Source of the DNA: a bacterium
GTDB lineage: Bacteria > Bacillota > Clostridia > Oscillospirales > Oscillospiraceae
NCBI GenBank assembly: GCA_019424865.1
Contig: JAHYYS010000003.1
Coordinates: 1 to 57,730 of the forward strand
Direction: 5' to 3'
Length of the DNA: 57,730 bases
Part shown: in pieces, positions 22,548-30,971 of the stretch
Layout: every line of letters begins with the position of its first letter
Position numbering within the stretch: position 1 is the first letter of the stretch
Program-made: the position numbers and the translations under genes
The notes under the pieces: model-generated
What the model was told of the DNA's origin: nothing
Databases searched by the model: none
What the model saw: the letters and a program-made list of their open reading frames with translations, nothing else

Positions 22548-24428
22548 GTGGCACAGGATCAGACCCATGTCCTGGGAATTGCCCCCTATGAAGGCATGAA
22601 GCTGGCCATGGAGCGTGAGGCGGAGGCCTTTCCCGACCTCCATCTGGATGTCCGGACCGGTGATCTGGAGGCTGGGGCGGGCATCGTCCAGGAGCTCCCT
22701 GCGGGAATCTATGACTGCATTATCTCCCGCGGCGGTACAGCCCAGCTGATCCGCCGGATAACCGATATTCCTGTGGTAGAAATCCAACTTTCTGTCTATG
22801 ATGTGCTGCGGGCCATCAAGCTGGCAGGAAACTACTCTGACCGCTATGCCATTGTGGGCTTCCCCAGCGTTACAGAACCGGCCCACATCCTGTGTGACCT
22901 GCTGCGCTATAACATCGATATTTTGACCGTTTACAGCGCCGAAGATGCGTCCGAGGTCCTGAAGCGGCTGAAAGAGAGCGGCTACCGCATGGTGGTCGGA
23001 GATATGGTTACCCATACCTTGGCCAGACAGATGGGCTTGGATGCCTTTTTGGTCACGTCTGGAGCGGAAGCGCTCCGCGCGGCCCTGGAACAGGCGATAA
23101 CCATCGGGAGCAGGTCGCGGTCGCTGCGCCAGGAAAATCTGTTTCTGAGCAGCATTGCCCGCTCCAAGCACGACCATGTCCTCGTTTTGGATCAGGAGGG
23201 AGCGTTGTTCTATTGCTTTCCGGCAGAGCCGCCTCAGGCCCTGCTGGAGGCGTTCCGGGACAAAATGGCAGGCATCTCCCCGGAATCTTCCATGACGTTC
23301 TACCACAATGAGCGGGATCAGCTTTACACCGTTACCGCCCGAGTCCTGATCCTGGGGACGACACGGTACTTCCTCTTCCACTACCGCGCCGCGCAAATTG
23401 CATTGCGCGCCAATAAAGCCGGGCTGCGGTTTTTCAATAAGATTGAGTGTGCCCACCTGTTTGCCGGCAGCTTCTACAACATCAGCGGGGCCATGGGAGA
23501 GGTGGAGACCGTCCTTCCCGCCATCGCCTCCATCCGCCAGCCTGTCATGATTCTGGGGGAAATCGGCACCGGAAAGGAACAGATTGCCCGGGCCCTGTAC
23601 CTGCGCAGCCCCTTGTCCTCCCACCCCTTTGTAGTGGCTGACTGCTCCGTGATGAACGATAAGAGCTGGGACTTCCTGCTGAACCATTACAGCTCCCCCC
23701 TGAACGCCACTGACAACACCATCTATTTCCAGCACTTTGAAGCCATTCCCAGCCGCCGCCAGTTGGAACTGATGTCTGTTATCCAGGAGACTGGCCTGCC
23801 CAAGCGGGACCGTCTGATCTTCTCCTGCACCTGTACAGAGAATTCCCCGCCTGATGCGGGACGCCTGTTTTCCGCGAAGCTGGGGTGCATGGTGCTCCGC
23901 CTGCCTACCCTGCGCAGCCGGGCGGATGAGATCCCCTCTTTGGCCAACCGGTACCTGGCGGGGCTGAATCTGGAACTGGGCAAGCAAATCTCCGGCTTTG
24001 ATCCCCGGGCCATGGAACATCTGTGCGCCTATGACTGGCCCGGCAACTATACCCAGTTCAAGGGGGTACTTTACGAACTGGCCGCCCTGGCTGCCTCCTC
24101 CTATATCCGCAGCAGCGCCGTGGCGGAGCTGCTTTCCCGGGAGCGGAGCCTCAACCGAGACCATACCCCTCCAACCATCACCTTTCCCCAGAATCAGACC
24201 CTGGATCAGATCATCCGGGGTGCTATCCTGCAGGCCGTCTCCGCCAACCACGGCAACCAGACAGCGGCAGCCCAGCAGCTGGGGATCAGCCGCACCACGC
24301 TGTGGCGCTATTTGAAGCAGAAGGAAAGCGTCTCTCCCCGTTCAGAGCGGACTCCGCCGCACGGCAGGCGTTCTCTCCCCCGCTCTGCATATGATGCGGA
24401 AGCTTCCGGCGGTTCTGGCCCGGACTGA
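22548..24428 (+). CDS. PrpR-type regulator with degenerate sigma-54 AAA domain
   Basis: 626 residues from the GTG at 22548 (GAAAGGG 10 bases upstream); that start puts HVLGIAPYEGMK at the N terminus as in other PrpR-N proteins. Residues 1-190 are the PrpR-N ligand domain (CIISRGGTAQLIRR, PVVEIQLSVYDVLRAI). Residues about 320-530 correspond to a sigma-54 activator AAA module: a P-loop GEIGTGKEQIARALY is kept, but the GAFTGA loop is absent and the Walker B is IYFQHFEAI instead of LFLDEI. The C terminus is a Fis-type helix-turn-helix (NQTAAAQQLGISRTTLWRYL) plus a polar tail. It is therefore unlikely to open sigma-54 promoters and probably acts as a conventional sensor of the operon's substrate. 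It is divergent from the acid-sugar operon. Confidence 0.88.
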   Translation: MAQDQTHVLGIAPYEGMKLAMEREAEAFPDLHLDVRTGDLEAGAGIVQELPAGIYDCIISRGGTAQLIRRITDIPVVEIQLSVYDVLRAIKLAGNYSDRYAIVGFPSVTEPAHILCDLLRYNIDILTVYSAEDASEVLKRLKESGYRMVVGDMVTHTLARQMGLDAFLVTSGAEALRAALEQAITIGSRSRSLRQENLFLSSIARSKHDHVLVLDQEGALFYCFPAEPPQALLEAFRDKMAGISPESSMTFYHNERDQLYTVTARVLILGTTRYFLFHYRAAQIALRANKAGLRFFNKIECAHLFAGSFYNISGAMGEVETVLPAIASIRQPVMILGEIGTGKEQIARALYLRSPLSSHPFVVADCSVMNDKSWDFLLNHYSSPLNATDNTIYFQHFEAIPSRRQLELMSVIQETGLPKRDRLIFSCTCTENSPPDAGRLFSAKLGCMVLRLPTLRSRADEIPSLANRYLAGLNLELGKQISGFDPRAMEHLCAYDWPGNYTQFKGVLYELAALAASSYIRSSAVAELLSRERSLNRDHTPPTITFPQNQTLDQIIRGAILQAVSANHGNQTAAAQQLGISRTTLWRYLKQKESVSPRSERTPPHGRRSLPRSAYDAEASGGSGPD

Positions 24429-24565
24429 GCCGTCATGTCCCCTTTTCCATACACATCCATATCGAGCAATTTAGTTCTTCTTTTGCTTCCCTGCAAATTC
24501 TGAGTCATTTCTAGGGCAGAAGTTTTAATCAGAACGGCAACGGAGGTAGACAGAGGGAGAAAACA

Positions 24566-24615
24566 CCGCCCGCCTTCGCCGATTGCGATCGATCGGCGAA
24601 GGCGGGCGGTAAAAT
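24566..24615 (+). terminator. GC-rich hairpin terminator after the regulator gene
   Basis: CCGCCCGCCTTCGCCGAT and ATCGGCGAAGGCGGGCGG are perfect 18-base arms around an 8-base loop, followed by TAAAATTT. It lies 138 bases after the regulator stop in the 487-base gap 24429-24915, which otherwise shows no gene. Confidence 0.65.
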
Positions 24616-24823
24616 TTCAAAATATATTGCTTGCTGAAAAAGAGGGCCCAAGTGACTTGGACCCAAAGGCAGGAGGAAAAGACGGAGATTCCGCAGGACA
24701 TCCAAGCTGCTTTCTCAGCTTGTCAAAAAAGCCCTCCTGCAAGAAGTTTAAGTCGTCCGCAGACGACGGAATAAAATGAAATCCTGTCATTTCCGGGAAC
24801 ATGCGCCTCGGAACTGACAACCT

Positions 24824-24864
24824 CAGGAAGCGGATACCGCCGGGCAGGCGGTATCCGCTTCCTG
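24824..24864. terminator. Perfect 18-base-pair inverted repeat near the 3' end of the VWA gene
   Basis: CAGGAAGCGGATACCGCC and its exact complement flank GGGCA. It lies 51 bases past the stop of the minus-strand VWA gene, where a transcription end is expected, but neither side has a strong T run. Confidence 0.5.
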
Positions 24865-24915
24865 AATGTTATTGGTTATGGCTGCGGCCATGCAGTGCGG
24901 TTCATGGGGATATTC

Positions 24916-26664
24916 TTACAGCAGAAGCAGGGTTTCGCTCAGCCGCTTGCCGGCCGAGCCGCCGAAGTCCTCCGCCCGGCGGATGCGCAGGAAGGAGGAG
25001 CCGTAGATCATCCGCTCATTTTCCAGCTCGCTGTCGTCGCCCAGGAAGATGCCGATGAGGTGCACGCCCTCCCGGCGCAGCCTTCTGACCTGGAAGCAGG
25101 TGTCCCGTATGGCTGCGTCCCCGATATATTTTCCGGGGGTGCCGGACCGGACCCGGCCGCTCACCATGTCGTTGGGCAGGCCGTCGCTGAAGACGATGAC
25201 AATCTTGTGGTCCTCCCGGCGCTTCAACAGGTCGACCCCGGCGGCCGCCAGGGCCAGCCCGTCCCGGTTGTTGGAGGTTGCCCGGTATTCCAGAATTTTT
25301 CGGTCTGCCGAGGGCTTGTCGTCGTAGTCCCGGAAGCGGCGGAGTATGGTGTGATCCCCATAGGTGCAGTAGCTCATGACCCGGTGGGGAATCTGAATCC
25401 GGCTCAGGGCGGCGCTGAACAGATAGCTCTGAAGGGCCACCATGGACTGGCGCACGGCCTGGGAGCCGCTGGCGTCAATCAGCAGCTCCACCACAACGGT
25501 GGACTGATCCTGGCGGAATATTTTGTGAAAGAGCTGCGGATCCCTGCAGCGCCCCACCTTCCACAGGGCGCTGTTAACCAGCACGCCGTGGTCGGCAAGG
25601 TAGATTTCCGGGTCATTTTTCAAATTCAGCGCGTTCTGGAAGGCCTGCTCGATGCTGCGGATCCCCTGGCGGGCGGAGTCCTCATGCTCCTCCAGCATGC
25701 GCAGGTTGGCGTCCCGGCAGGCCTTCAGGGAGACGGCCCGGTCGGAGGTCCCTTCATAGGCGCTCTCCGGAAGGCCGTCTGTGAACAGCAGCTTGCGCCC
25801 CTCGTGGATGCCCACGCAGACCGTCCGCTCGATCTCCTCCATGGCCTTTTCCGTCTGGAAGCTGGGGCCGAAATTTTGGGCAAGGTACTCGGGAATGGAG
25901 GCCAGGGCCTCCTCAGACAGCTCCATGCCGTCCGCCGAGGCGTCGCTGGCCTTGTCATACTTCAGTTCGGGCTGGGAATCGTCCGGCTCCGGGGGCTGCA
26001 CCTGGTCCGGGGCCAGGTGCTGTCCCTCCCACAGGTCGTCTGAGAGCTCGAATACGGGGAGCTCGTCGTGGCTGTGGTCGGGGGCGAAGTACTTGGTGAA
26101 AACCTCCTTGTACAGCTGCACGGCCTGTTCCACCAGCGCCCTTGCGTCTGCACAGTTCACGCTCTCCTCCACCAGACGGACGAACAGCTGCAGCACATGC
26201 TCGAAGCCGGAGAAGTTTTTCAGAATCCGGCGGCTCTCCTCGTTCGCCGTCCGGGGGAACTGCTCCGTCAGCCAATAGATGCTCAGCCAGCCCCGGGAGG
26301 AGTGCCGCAGCCGCAGGGGGTCGAAATCCAGCAGCTCCCGGGCGGCCTGCTCCGCCATGACCGGGATGCCGGGACGCTCGTCCGCCAGCTTCCTGCGCAC
26401 GACATATTCCAGACAGATATGGGTGATGGGCAGCAGAACATGCATGTCAAAGGCCGCAAAGCGGTGCCGCCTGAGCCACAGGTTCAGCTCCTCCAGCCCA
26501 AACAGCTTGTCGCTGCCGCCCAGAATGACCCCCTCATACAACCCAATCATGCCGCCCGCCCTGCGGTAGGAGTCGCTCATCAGGCGGATAAACTGCGGAT
26601 ATTCCCGGCTGCGGTGGTCCTCGGAAACCGTCAGGAACAGGCTTTCCTCTCTATCAATACTCAC
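24916..26664 (-). CDS. VWA-domain protein (CobT/NorD-like MoxR partner)
   Basis: 582 residues from a GTG at 26664 (AGGAG 6 bases upstream). The N-terminal 380 residues are helical and unassigned with a very acidic stretch (residues 215-255). The C-terminal 200 residues form a von Willebrand A domain with the MIDAS signature LLIDASGSQ and the later VIVFSDGLPND, ending ...SAGKRLSETLLLL. This arrangement resembles CobT and NorD, which work with MoxR AAA ATPases to insert metal ions or mature protein complexes. The moxR-like gene lies 12 bases upstream in the same operon. The client is not evident from the neighbours. Confidence 0.88.
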   Translation of the reverse strand: MSIDREESLFLTVSEDHRSREYPQFIRLMSDSYRRAGGMIGLYEGVILGGSDKLFGLEELNLWLRRHRFAAFDMHVLLPITHICLEYVVRRKLADERPGIPVMAEQAARELLDFDPLRLRHSSRGWLSIYWLTEQFPRTANEESRRILKNFSGFEHVLQLFVRLVEESVNCADARALVEQAVQLYKEVFTKYFAPDHSHDELPVFELSDDLWEGQHLAPDQVQPPEPDDSQPELKYDKASDASADGMELSEEALASIPEYLAQNFGPSFQTEKAMEEIERTVCVGIHEGRKLLFTDGLPESAYEGTSDRAVSLKACRDANLRMLEEHEDSARQGIRSIEQAFQNALNLKNDPEIYLADHGVLVNSALWKVGRCRDPQLFHKIFRQDQSTVVVELLIDASGSQAVRQSMVALQSYLFSAALSRIQIPHRVMSYCTYGDHTILRRFRDYDDKPSADRKILEYRATSNNRDGLALAAAGVDLLKRREDHKIVIVFSDGLPNDMVSGRVRSGTPGKYIGDAAIRDTCFQVRRLRREGVHLIGIFLGDDSELENERMIYGSSFLRIRRAEDFGGSAGKRLSETLLLL

Positions 26665-26676
26665 GGTGTTCTCCTG

Positions 26677-27531
26677 TCAGACAAATCTTGTCATTACAAC
26701 ATCCTGAACCAGCTGATACTCGTACTCGTCAAAGCATTTGTTGGTGATGCTGATGGCGATGGCGTCCTTGGGGCGCATGCCGTCGGCCATCAGCCGCAGG
26801 GCGGAAATCATGCCCCGCAGATCCACCGGGTGGGTGGAGATCTCGCCGTTGACCGCCTTCTCGTTCAGATCCATAAACAGCCCGATACAGCGATCAATGT
26901 GCTCCGCCGAGGCCCCGGGGGCGTCGTTCAGCAGCAGCTGGTGCAGCTGCTGGGGCTGCAGGGTGGGCATGCGGATGACCGTGAAGCGGGAGACCAGAGC
27001 CTCGTTCAGCTCCCGGGTGCCCGCATAGCCATAGTTCATGGTGGCGATGAAGCGGGTGGCCGGGTGCATGGGGATGCAGTCATAGCCCGGCACATCGATC
27101 AGCCTGCGGTAGTCCAGCACCGAGTGCATCACGGCGACGGCGTCATTCTTGGCCATATTGATCTCGTCCAGGATGCAGAAGCCGCCGTACTGGGCGGCCT
27201 GTGCCACCGGGCCGTTGCGCAGGCGCACCTCGCCGCCCACAAAGGTGTCCGTGCCGATGAGGGTGCTGCTGTCGGTGTTCACGTGGAAGGAGACATTGTA
27301 GACGGGCCGGCCAAACAGCCAGGCCAGATTGTCCGCCAATATATTTTTGCCGGTGGCCTTTCCTCCGCACAGCAGGACATTTTCGCCCTGCAGCAAGGCG
27401 GAGACGGTCAGATCCAGAATCTCTTCGCCGATAAATTCCACGGGCGGTTTGGTGACGCGCCCCTGTACAGACGCGTCCACAGAGTAGCATTCCTTAAACT
27501 GTTTCAGTCGAATCGTCAGATCTTCTCTCAT
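26677..27531 (-). CDS. MoxR-family AAA ATPase
   Basis: 284 residues from the ATG at 27531 (GGAGAG just upstream); an upstream in-frame start would place the -35 box of the gene's own promoter inside the coding region and is rejected. P-loop LLCGGKATGKNILADNLAW (Asn after the Lys instead of the usual Ser/Thr), Walker B FCILDEINMAKNDAVAVMHS, sensor ATMNYGYAGTRELNEALVSRF. These match MoxR/NorQ-type chaperone ATPases, which act with VWA proteins. It is followed after 12 bases by the VWA gene and preceded by a textbook promoter at 27620-27648. The Thr/Ser-to-Asn change at the P-loop end could lower ATP turnover. Confidence 0.9.
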   Translation of the reverse strand: MREDLTIRLKQFKECYSVDASVQGRVTKPPVEFIGEEILDLTVSALLQGENVLLCGGKATGKNILADNLAWLFGRPVYNVSFHVNTDSSTLIGTDTFVGGEVRLRNGPVAQAAQYGGFCILDEINMAKNDAVAVMHSVLDYRRLIDVPGYDCIPMHPATRFIATMNYGYAGTRELNEALVSRFTVIRMPTLQPQQLHQLLLNDAPGASAEHIDRCIGLFMDLNEKAVNGEISTHPVDLRGMISALRLMADGMRPKDAIAISITNKCFDEYEYQLVQDVVMTRFV

Positions 27532-27619
27532 AGCGCTCTCCGTTTTGCCTTCACACGGGCACACGCCCGGTGGTTCAGTCACAGCGGCGCCGCTCCGGCG
27601 GGCCAGCTGTGCCAATTTG

Positions 27620-27648
27620 ATTGTATCTTTCCCAGCAAAAATTGTCAA
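27620..27648 (-). promoter_or_regulatory. Consensus sigma-A promoter of the MoxR-VWA operon
   Basis: On the minus strand TTGACA (27648-27643) and TACAAT (27625-27620) are separated by 17 bases. The expected start near 27613 gives a leader of about 80 bases before the moxR ATG. Confidence 0.85.
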
Positions 27649-27745
27649 TGGTGTTCCAGGGCCCAGGAGCCCCGTATTTGCCGTATTTTATGCCTGACAG
27701 CGGGAAATTCCCGCACATTTCACAAGGAATCAGGCGGCCGAACCG

Positions 27746-28786
27746 TTACGCCCCCGCCGGGGCCTGGTAGCGGGAGAGATCCAGGCGCTCCAGCTCCGGC
27801 CCCTGCCGGAGATAGTCCTCCCCCAGGTACAGCCCCAGCACGGTGATGAGCGCCTTCAGGCGGGGGGTGGGGACATCGAGCTTTTTCCCCAGCCGGACGC
27901 AGGGGACCAGGCCATAGGGCAGGTCCTCGGTGAAATACCGGTGCTGCAGACTCTTGGGGCCCTTGGTGACCCCGTAGGCGGGCGTGCGGTGGAAGACCTC
28001 ATAGAGGCTGGAGCGGGACTCCGGCCAGAAGGAGTTGAGCAGCTCCAGCTGCGAGGCGGCAGGCACGCCGCAGGCCTGGGCCACAGCCACCCGTTCCCGG
28101 TCGATGGCCTCCATCGCCCGCGTCACTCCATGAGTCGCGCCGGTGCCGAAGAGAAGGAAGTCCTCGCCGTTGTCAATCCGGGTCAGGTTGAACAGGGCGA
28201 GGGGGCCGTGGGCCACGGGGTTTGTATTGTTCAAAGAGGTCTCCAGCACACTGGAGGCGGGGGAAAACTGGGGGAAGAGGGGGGCGAGGCGGGAGAGCAG
28301 CCGCTTCGTGTCCGCCGTGCGGACGCAGGCGAGGGAAATGTGCTGCTTGATGGTCTTCAGATATACCGCCCCGGGGGCGGGGGAGTTACAGAGGATCAGC
28401 TGGCCGGAGGTCTCGCCGATGGGACAGCCCTTCTCCTCTGCCTCCGCCCCCAGCTCCTGGTCAAACTCCACCGCGCCCCAGCAGCAGTTTGTCACCAGGA
28501 TGCTCTGTCCCGGGCGCAGCAGGCCCCGCAGCCGGGCGGCCAGAGGGCGATGGCCGTCGGCGGTGGTGCAGACCAGCAGCACGTCGCTGTCCGCCGCCTG
28601 AGCCGGATCTGCGGTCACCGGGATCTGGTACCGCCCCTCCACCGCGCCGCTGGCCTGGATTCCGTCCTGAAGAGGGGCCAGACGGGCCGGGTTCCGGTCA
28701 TAGAGGATAACCTCCTGTCCCAGGGCGGACAGCAGCGCGCTGTACGCCTTCCCGGTGTTGCCTGCCCCCAGAATGCCGAATTTCAT
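27746..28786 (-). CDS. NAD/NADP octopine/nopaline dehydrogenase family protein
   Basis: 346 residues from the ATG at 28786 (AGGAGG 9 bases upstream). The N-terminal Rossmann domain begins FGILGAGNTGKAYSALLSALG and contains VLLVCTTADGHRPLAARL; the C-terminal helical domain contains NPVAHGPLALFNLTRI with the conserved active-site His, then KSLQHRYFTEDLPYGLVP as in opine dehydrogenases. Such enzymes reductively condense amino acids with alpha-keto acids, or oxidise opines. The gene is divergent from the AbgT transporter across a 600-base gap, so it may belong to the same amino-acid-conjugate metabolism. Substrate unknown. Confidence 0.88.
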   Translation of the reverse strand: MKFGILGAGNTGKAYSALLSALGQEVILYDRNPARLAPLQDGIQASGAVEGRYQIPVTADPAQAADSDVLLVCTTADGHRPLAARLRGLLRPGQSILVTNCCWGAVEFDQELGAEAEEKGCPIGETSGQLILCNSPAPGAVYLKTIKQHISLACVRTADTKRLLSRLAPLFPQFSPASSVLETSLNNTNPVAHGPLALFNLTRIDNGEDFLLFGTGATHGVTRAMEAIDRERVAVAQACGVPAASQLELLNSFWPESRSSLYEVFHRTPAYGVTKGPKSLQHRYFTEDLPYGLVPCVRLGKKLDVPTPRLKALITVLGLYLGEDYLRQGPELERLDLSRYQAPAGA

Positions 28787-28859
28787 GAAGAAAACCCTCC
28801 TTTGATGCTTTGTACTGAAATTTGCCTGTGGGCGTCTCAGCTTCCGGATGGAAAAGCCG

Positions 28860-28893
28860 GTTCCCCCCGGAGCGCAGCGGCCCCGGGGGGAAC
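28860..28893 (-). other. Stem-loop in the opine dehydrogenase leader
   Basis: GTTCCCCCCGG (28860-28870) pairs with CCGGGGGGAAC (28883-28893). It lies between the promoter at 28907-28935 and the ribosome binding site and has no T run, so it may stabilise the leader or influence translation. Confidence 0.45.
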
Positions 28894-28906
28894 ACTTCTG
28901 TGCCCT

Positions 28907-28935
28907 ATTAGAACATAAAGCGGCGCTTATTGCAA
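28907..28935 (-). promoter_or_regulatory. Promoter of the opine dehydrogenase gene
   Basis: Minus-strand TTGCAA (28935-28930) and TCTAAT (28912-28907) are 17 bases apart. The predicted start is near 28900, about 115 bases before the ATG. Confidence 0.65.
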
Positions 28936-29213
28936 CTGTCCCCGCCGCTGCTGTGTCAGGACGGGGGGGGAAGGCTGCGCAGAAGCGCGGACGGCGGGCG
29001 GTTTTTTTATTCGATTTATTGAAAACGGTTTGTTCAGAAGAGCGGGCACAGGCATTGGAACAGCGCCCAGGGCGGATAGTTATTGGGAAATTGCATGAAG
29101 TTCCGGGGTATATTTTGTCTACTTTTTTTCCTCTTGCCCGGGGCGGAAATGGATAGCCCAGCATAGCCGGATTTCTCACAACAGAATAGTTGTCGGTTTT
29201 CCACTTTTTTTGT

Positions 29214-29242
29214 TGGACAGGTTTTCACTGCTGCACTACAAT
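29214..29242 (+). promoter_or_regulatory. Promoter of the AbgT operon
   Basis: TGGACA (29214-29219) and TACAAT (29237-29242) are 17 bases apart, each one mismatch from consensus. The leader would be about 137 bases. The rest of the 28936-29213 gap is AT-rich in part and shows no gene. Confidence 0.6.
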
Positions 29243-29385
29243 AGGGCTGACACAGTCGGGAGGGAAGGGAGAAGGGGGCCTGTCCAAACTGGTGCGGCGG
29301 TTCTGAAATGGAGGCAAACCGCGCAGGGCGCGTCTCGTTTTCCAAGGAACGGGTGTGTTTCGCGAAAAAGGAAGGAGAATACGCT

Positions 29386-30927
29386 ATGTCCATTGAGCAA
29401 ACCAAAAAAGGCCCGCTGGAACGATTCCTGCGGGGCGTTGAGATCTTGGGCAACAAGATCCCAAACCCCATGCTGCTGTTTATTTCTCTGTGTATTATTG
29501 TCATTGCCGCCTCGGCGATTTGCTCCATTTTTGACGTCAGCGCGGTCAACCCGGTGACAGGGGAAGTGGTAAAGGTTGTCAACCTGTTCAGTCGGGACGG
29601 CTTTGTCCAGATGCTGACCAAATTTGTCAGCAACTTTACCGGGACCTCTGCAATGGGCCTGACCCTGACCTGTATGCTGGGCGTGGGCGTGGCGGAGGCG
29701 TCCGGCCTGTTCCACACCGCGCTGCACGGCCTGGCCAAAGCGAAAGGGTCCGATCTGAAGGTCATTGTGATCTTTACCTTTGTGTGCGTAATGGCGGACT
29801 GTGCCGGCGGCGCCGGCTTCGTCGTTCTGCCCCCGCTGGGCGCTATGATTTGGGCGGCCATGGGGCGCAACCCCTTTGCCGGCATGTTTGCGGCCTATGC
29901 CTCGGTCTCCGGAGCCTTTGCGTCCAACTTTATGATCACCTCCATGGACGTGATCAACATGGGCTTCACAGAGGCGGCCGCCCAGCTGCTGATCCCGGAT
30001 ATTACGCTGGCCCCCTCTATGAACTGGTACTTCTCCAGTGTTTCTGTTGTGTTCCTGACCATCTTTTCCACGCTGGTGACGCTGAAGATTGTGGAGCCCC
30101 GGCTGGGCCGTTATACGGGAGACTTTGTTTCGGAAAACACGGAGCCCACGGCCCAGGACAAAAAGGGCCTGCGGTGCGCGCTGACCGCCTTCCTCATCTA
30201 TATTGCGGTTGTGGTGATCCTGTGTGTGACCGGCGTCCTGGCGGACGAGAGCGGATCTCTGATCAGCTCAAGCGCCCCCCTGATGTCCGGCATGACGGTG
30301 CTGATTGCCCTGATGTTTGCCATTCCGGGCGTCGCCTTCGGCTATGGCTCCGGGCGCTTCAAGAAGTTTGACGACGTGGCCGCCTCCATGAGCACCGCCA
30401 TGGGCAATATGGCCACCTACATCGCGCTGTTCTACTTCATTGCCCAGTTCCTGGCCTATTTCGACTGGTCCAACCTGGGCATCGTCCTGGCCATCCACGG
30501 CGCCAACCTGCTGGAGTCCTCCGGCCTGCCTATCTGGGGCATCCTCATCTTGTTTGTTGTCATGTGCTGCTTCCTGAACCTGTTTATCGGTTCCGCCTCC
30601 ACCAAGTGGTCCATTCTGGCCAGCGTGTTTGTCCCCATGTTCATGCTGATGGGCTATTCCCCCGCCCTGGTTCAGATGGCCTACCGCATCGGCGACGCGG
30701 TGACCAACCCCATGAACGTGTCCGACGCCTATTTCGGCATGCTGCTGGCCCTGGCACAGAAGTATGACAAGCGGGCCGGCTTCGGGACGCTGATGTCCAA
30801 TACCATGCCGTACGTTATCGTCTTCTTCCTGTTCATGGTGGCGGAGCTGCTGATCTGGTTCTTCCTGAATCTGCCCCTTGGGCCCAACAGCTTTGTTACC
30901 TTTGATATTTCAGCCTACGGCGGTTAA
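29386..30927 (+). CDS. AbgT-family transporter
   Basis: 513 residues from the ATG at 29386 (AAGGAG 8 bases upstream). About 11-13 membrane segments; family motifs include GNKIPNPMLLFISLCI at the start, LTCMLGVGVAEASGLF, GGAGFVVLPPLGAMIW, and the C-terminal GSASTKWSILASVFVPMFML with YRIGDAVTNPMN. AbgT proteins import p-aminobenzoyl-glutamate or export sulfonamides; many clostridial members probably carry other acyl-amino acids or dipeptide-like compounds. The gene heads an operon with an M24 hydrolase-like and a UroD-like gene, so uptake of a conjugate for cleavage is the likely role. Confidence 0.94.
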   Translation: MSIEQTKKGPLERFLRGVEILGNKIPNPMLLFISLCIIVIAASAICSIFDVSAVNPVTGEVVKVVNLFSRDGFVQMLTKFVSNFTGTSAMGLTLTCMLGVGVAEASGLFHTALHGLAKAKGSDLKVIVIFTFVCVMADCAGGAGFVVLPPLGAMIWAAMGRNPFAGMFAAYASVSGAFASNFMITSMDVINMGFTEAAAQLLIPDITLAPSMNWYFSSVSVVFLTIFSTLVTLKIVEPRLGRYTGDFVSENTEPTAQDKKGLRCALTAFLIYIAVVVILCVTGVLADESGSLISSSAPLMSGMTVLIALMFAIPGVAFGYGSGRFKKFDDVAASMSTAMGNMATYIALFYFIAQFLAYFDWSNLGIVLAIHGANLLESSGLPIWGILILFVVMCCFLNLFIGSASTKWSILASVFVPMFMLMGYSPALVQMAYRIGDAVTNPMNVSDAYFGMLLALAQKYDKRAGFGTLMSNTMPYVIVFFLFMVAELLIWFFLNLPLGPNSFVTFDISAYGG

Positions 30928-30971
30928 AGCCGCGGTACTGTTCTAACATTTCATCACGGGAGGTTTTTACT

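Noticed and set aside
22500..24251. 583-residue minus-strand frame opposite the PrpR-type regulator
   Set aside because: Antisense of a gene with clear PrpR-N, P-loop and helix-turn-helix motifs; no domain on the minus frame.
24617..24820. 67-residue minus-strand frame in the gap after the regulator gene
   Set aside because: No ribosome binding site, no recognisable family, and it lies between two terminator-like hairpins.
26677..27648. Longer moxR reading starting at 27648
   Set aside because: That start would place the gene's own -35 and -10 boxes inside the coding region; ATG 27531 has a ribosome binding site and the proper family N terminus.
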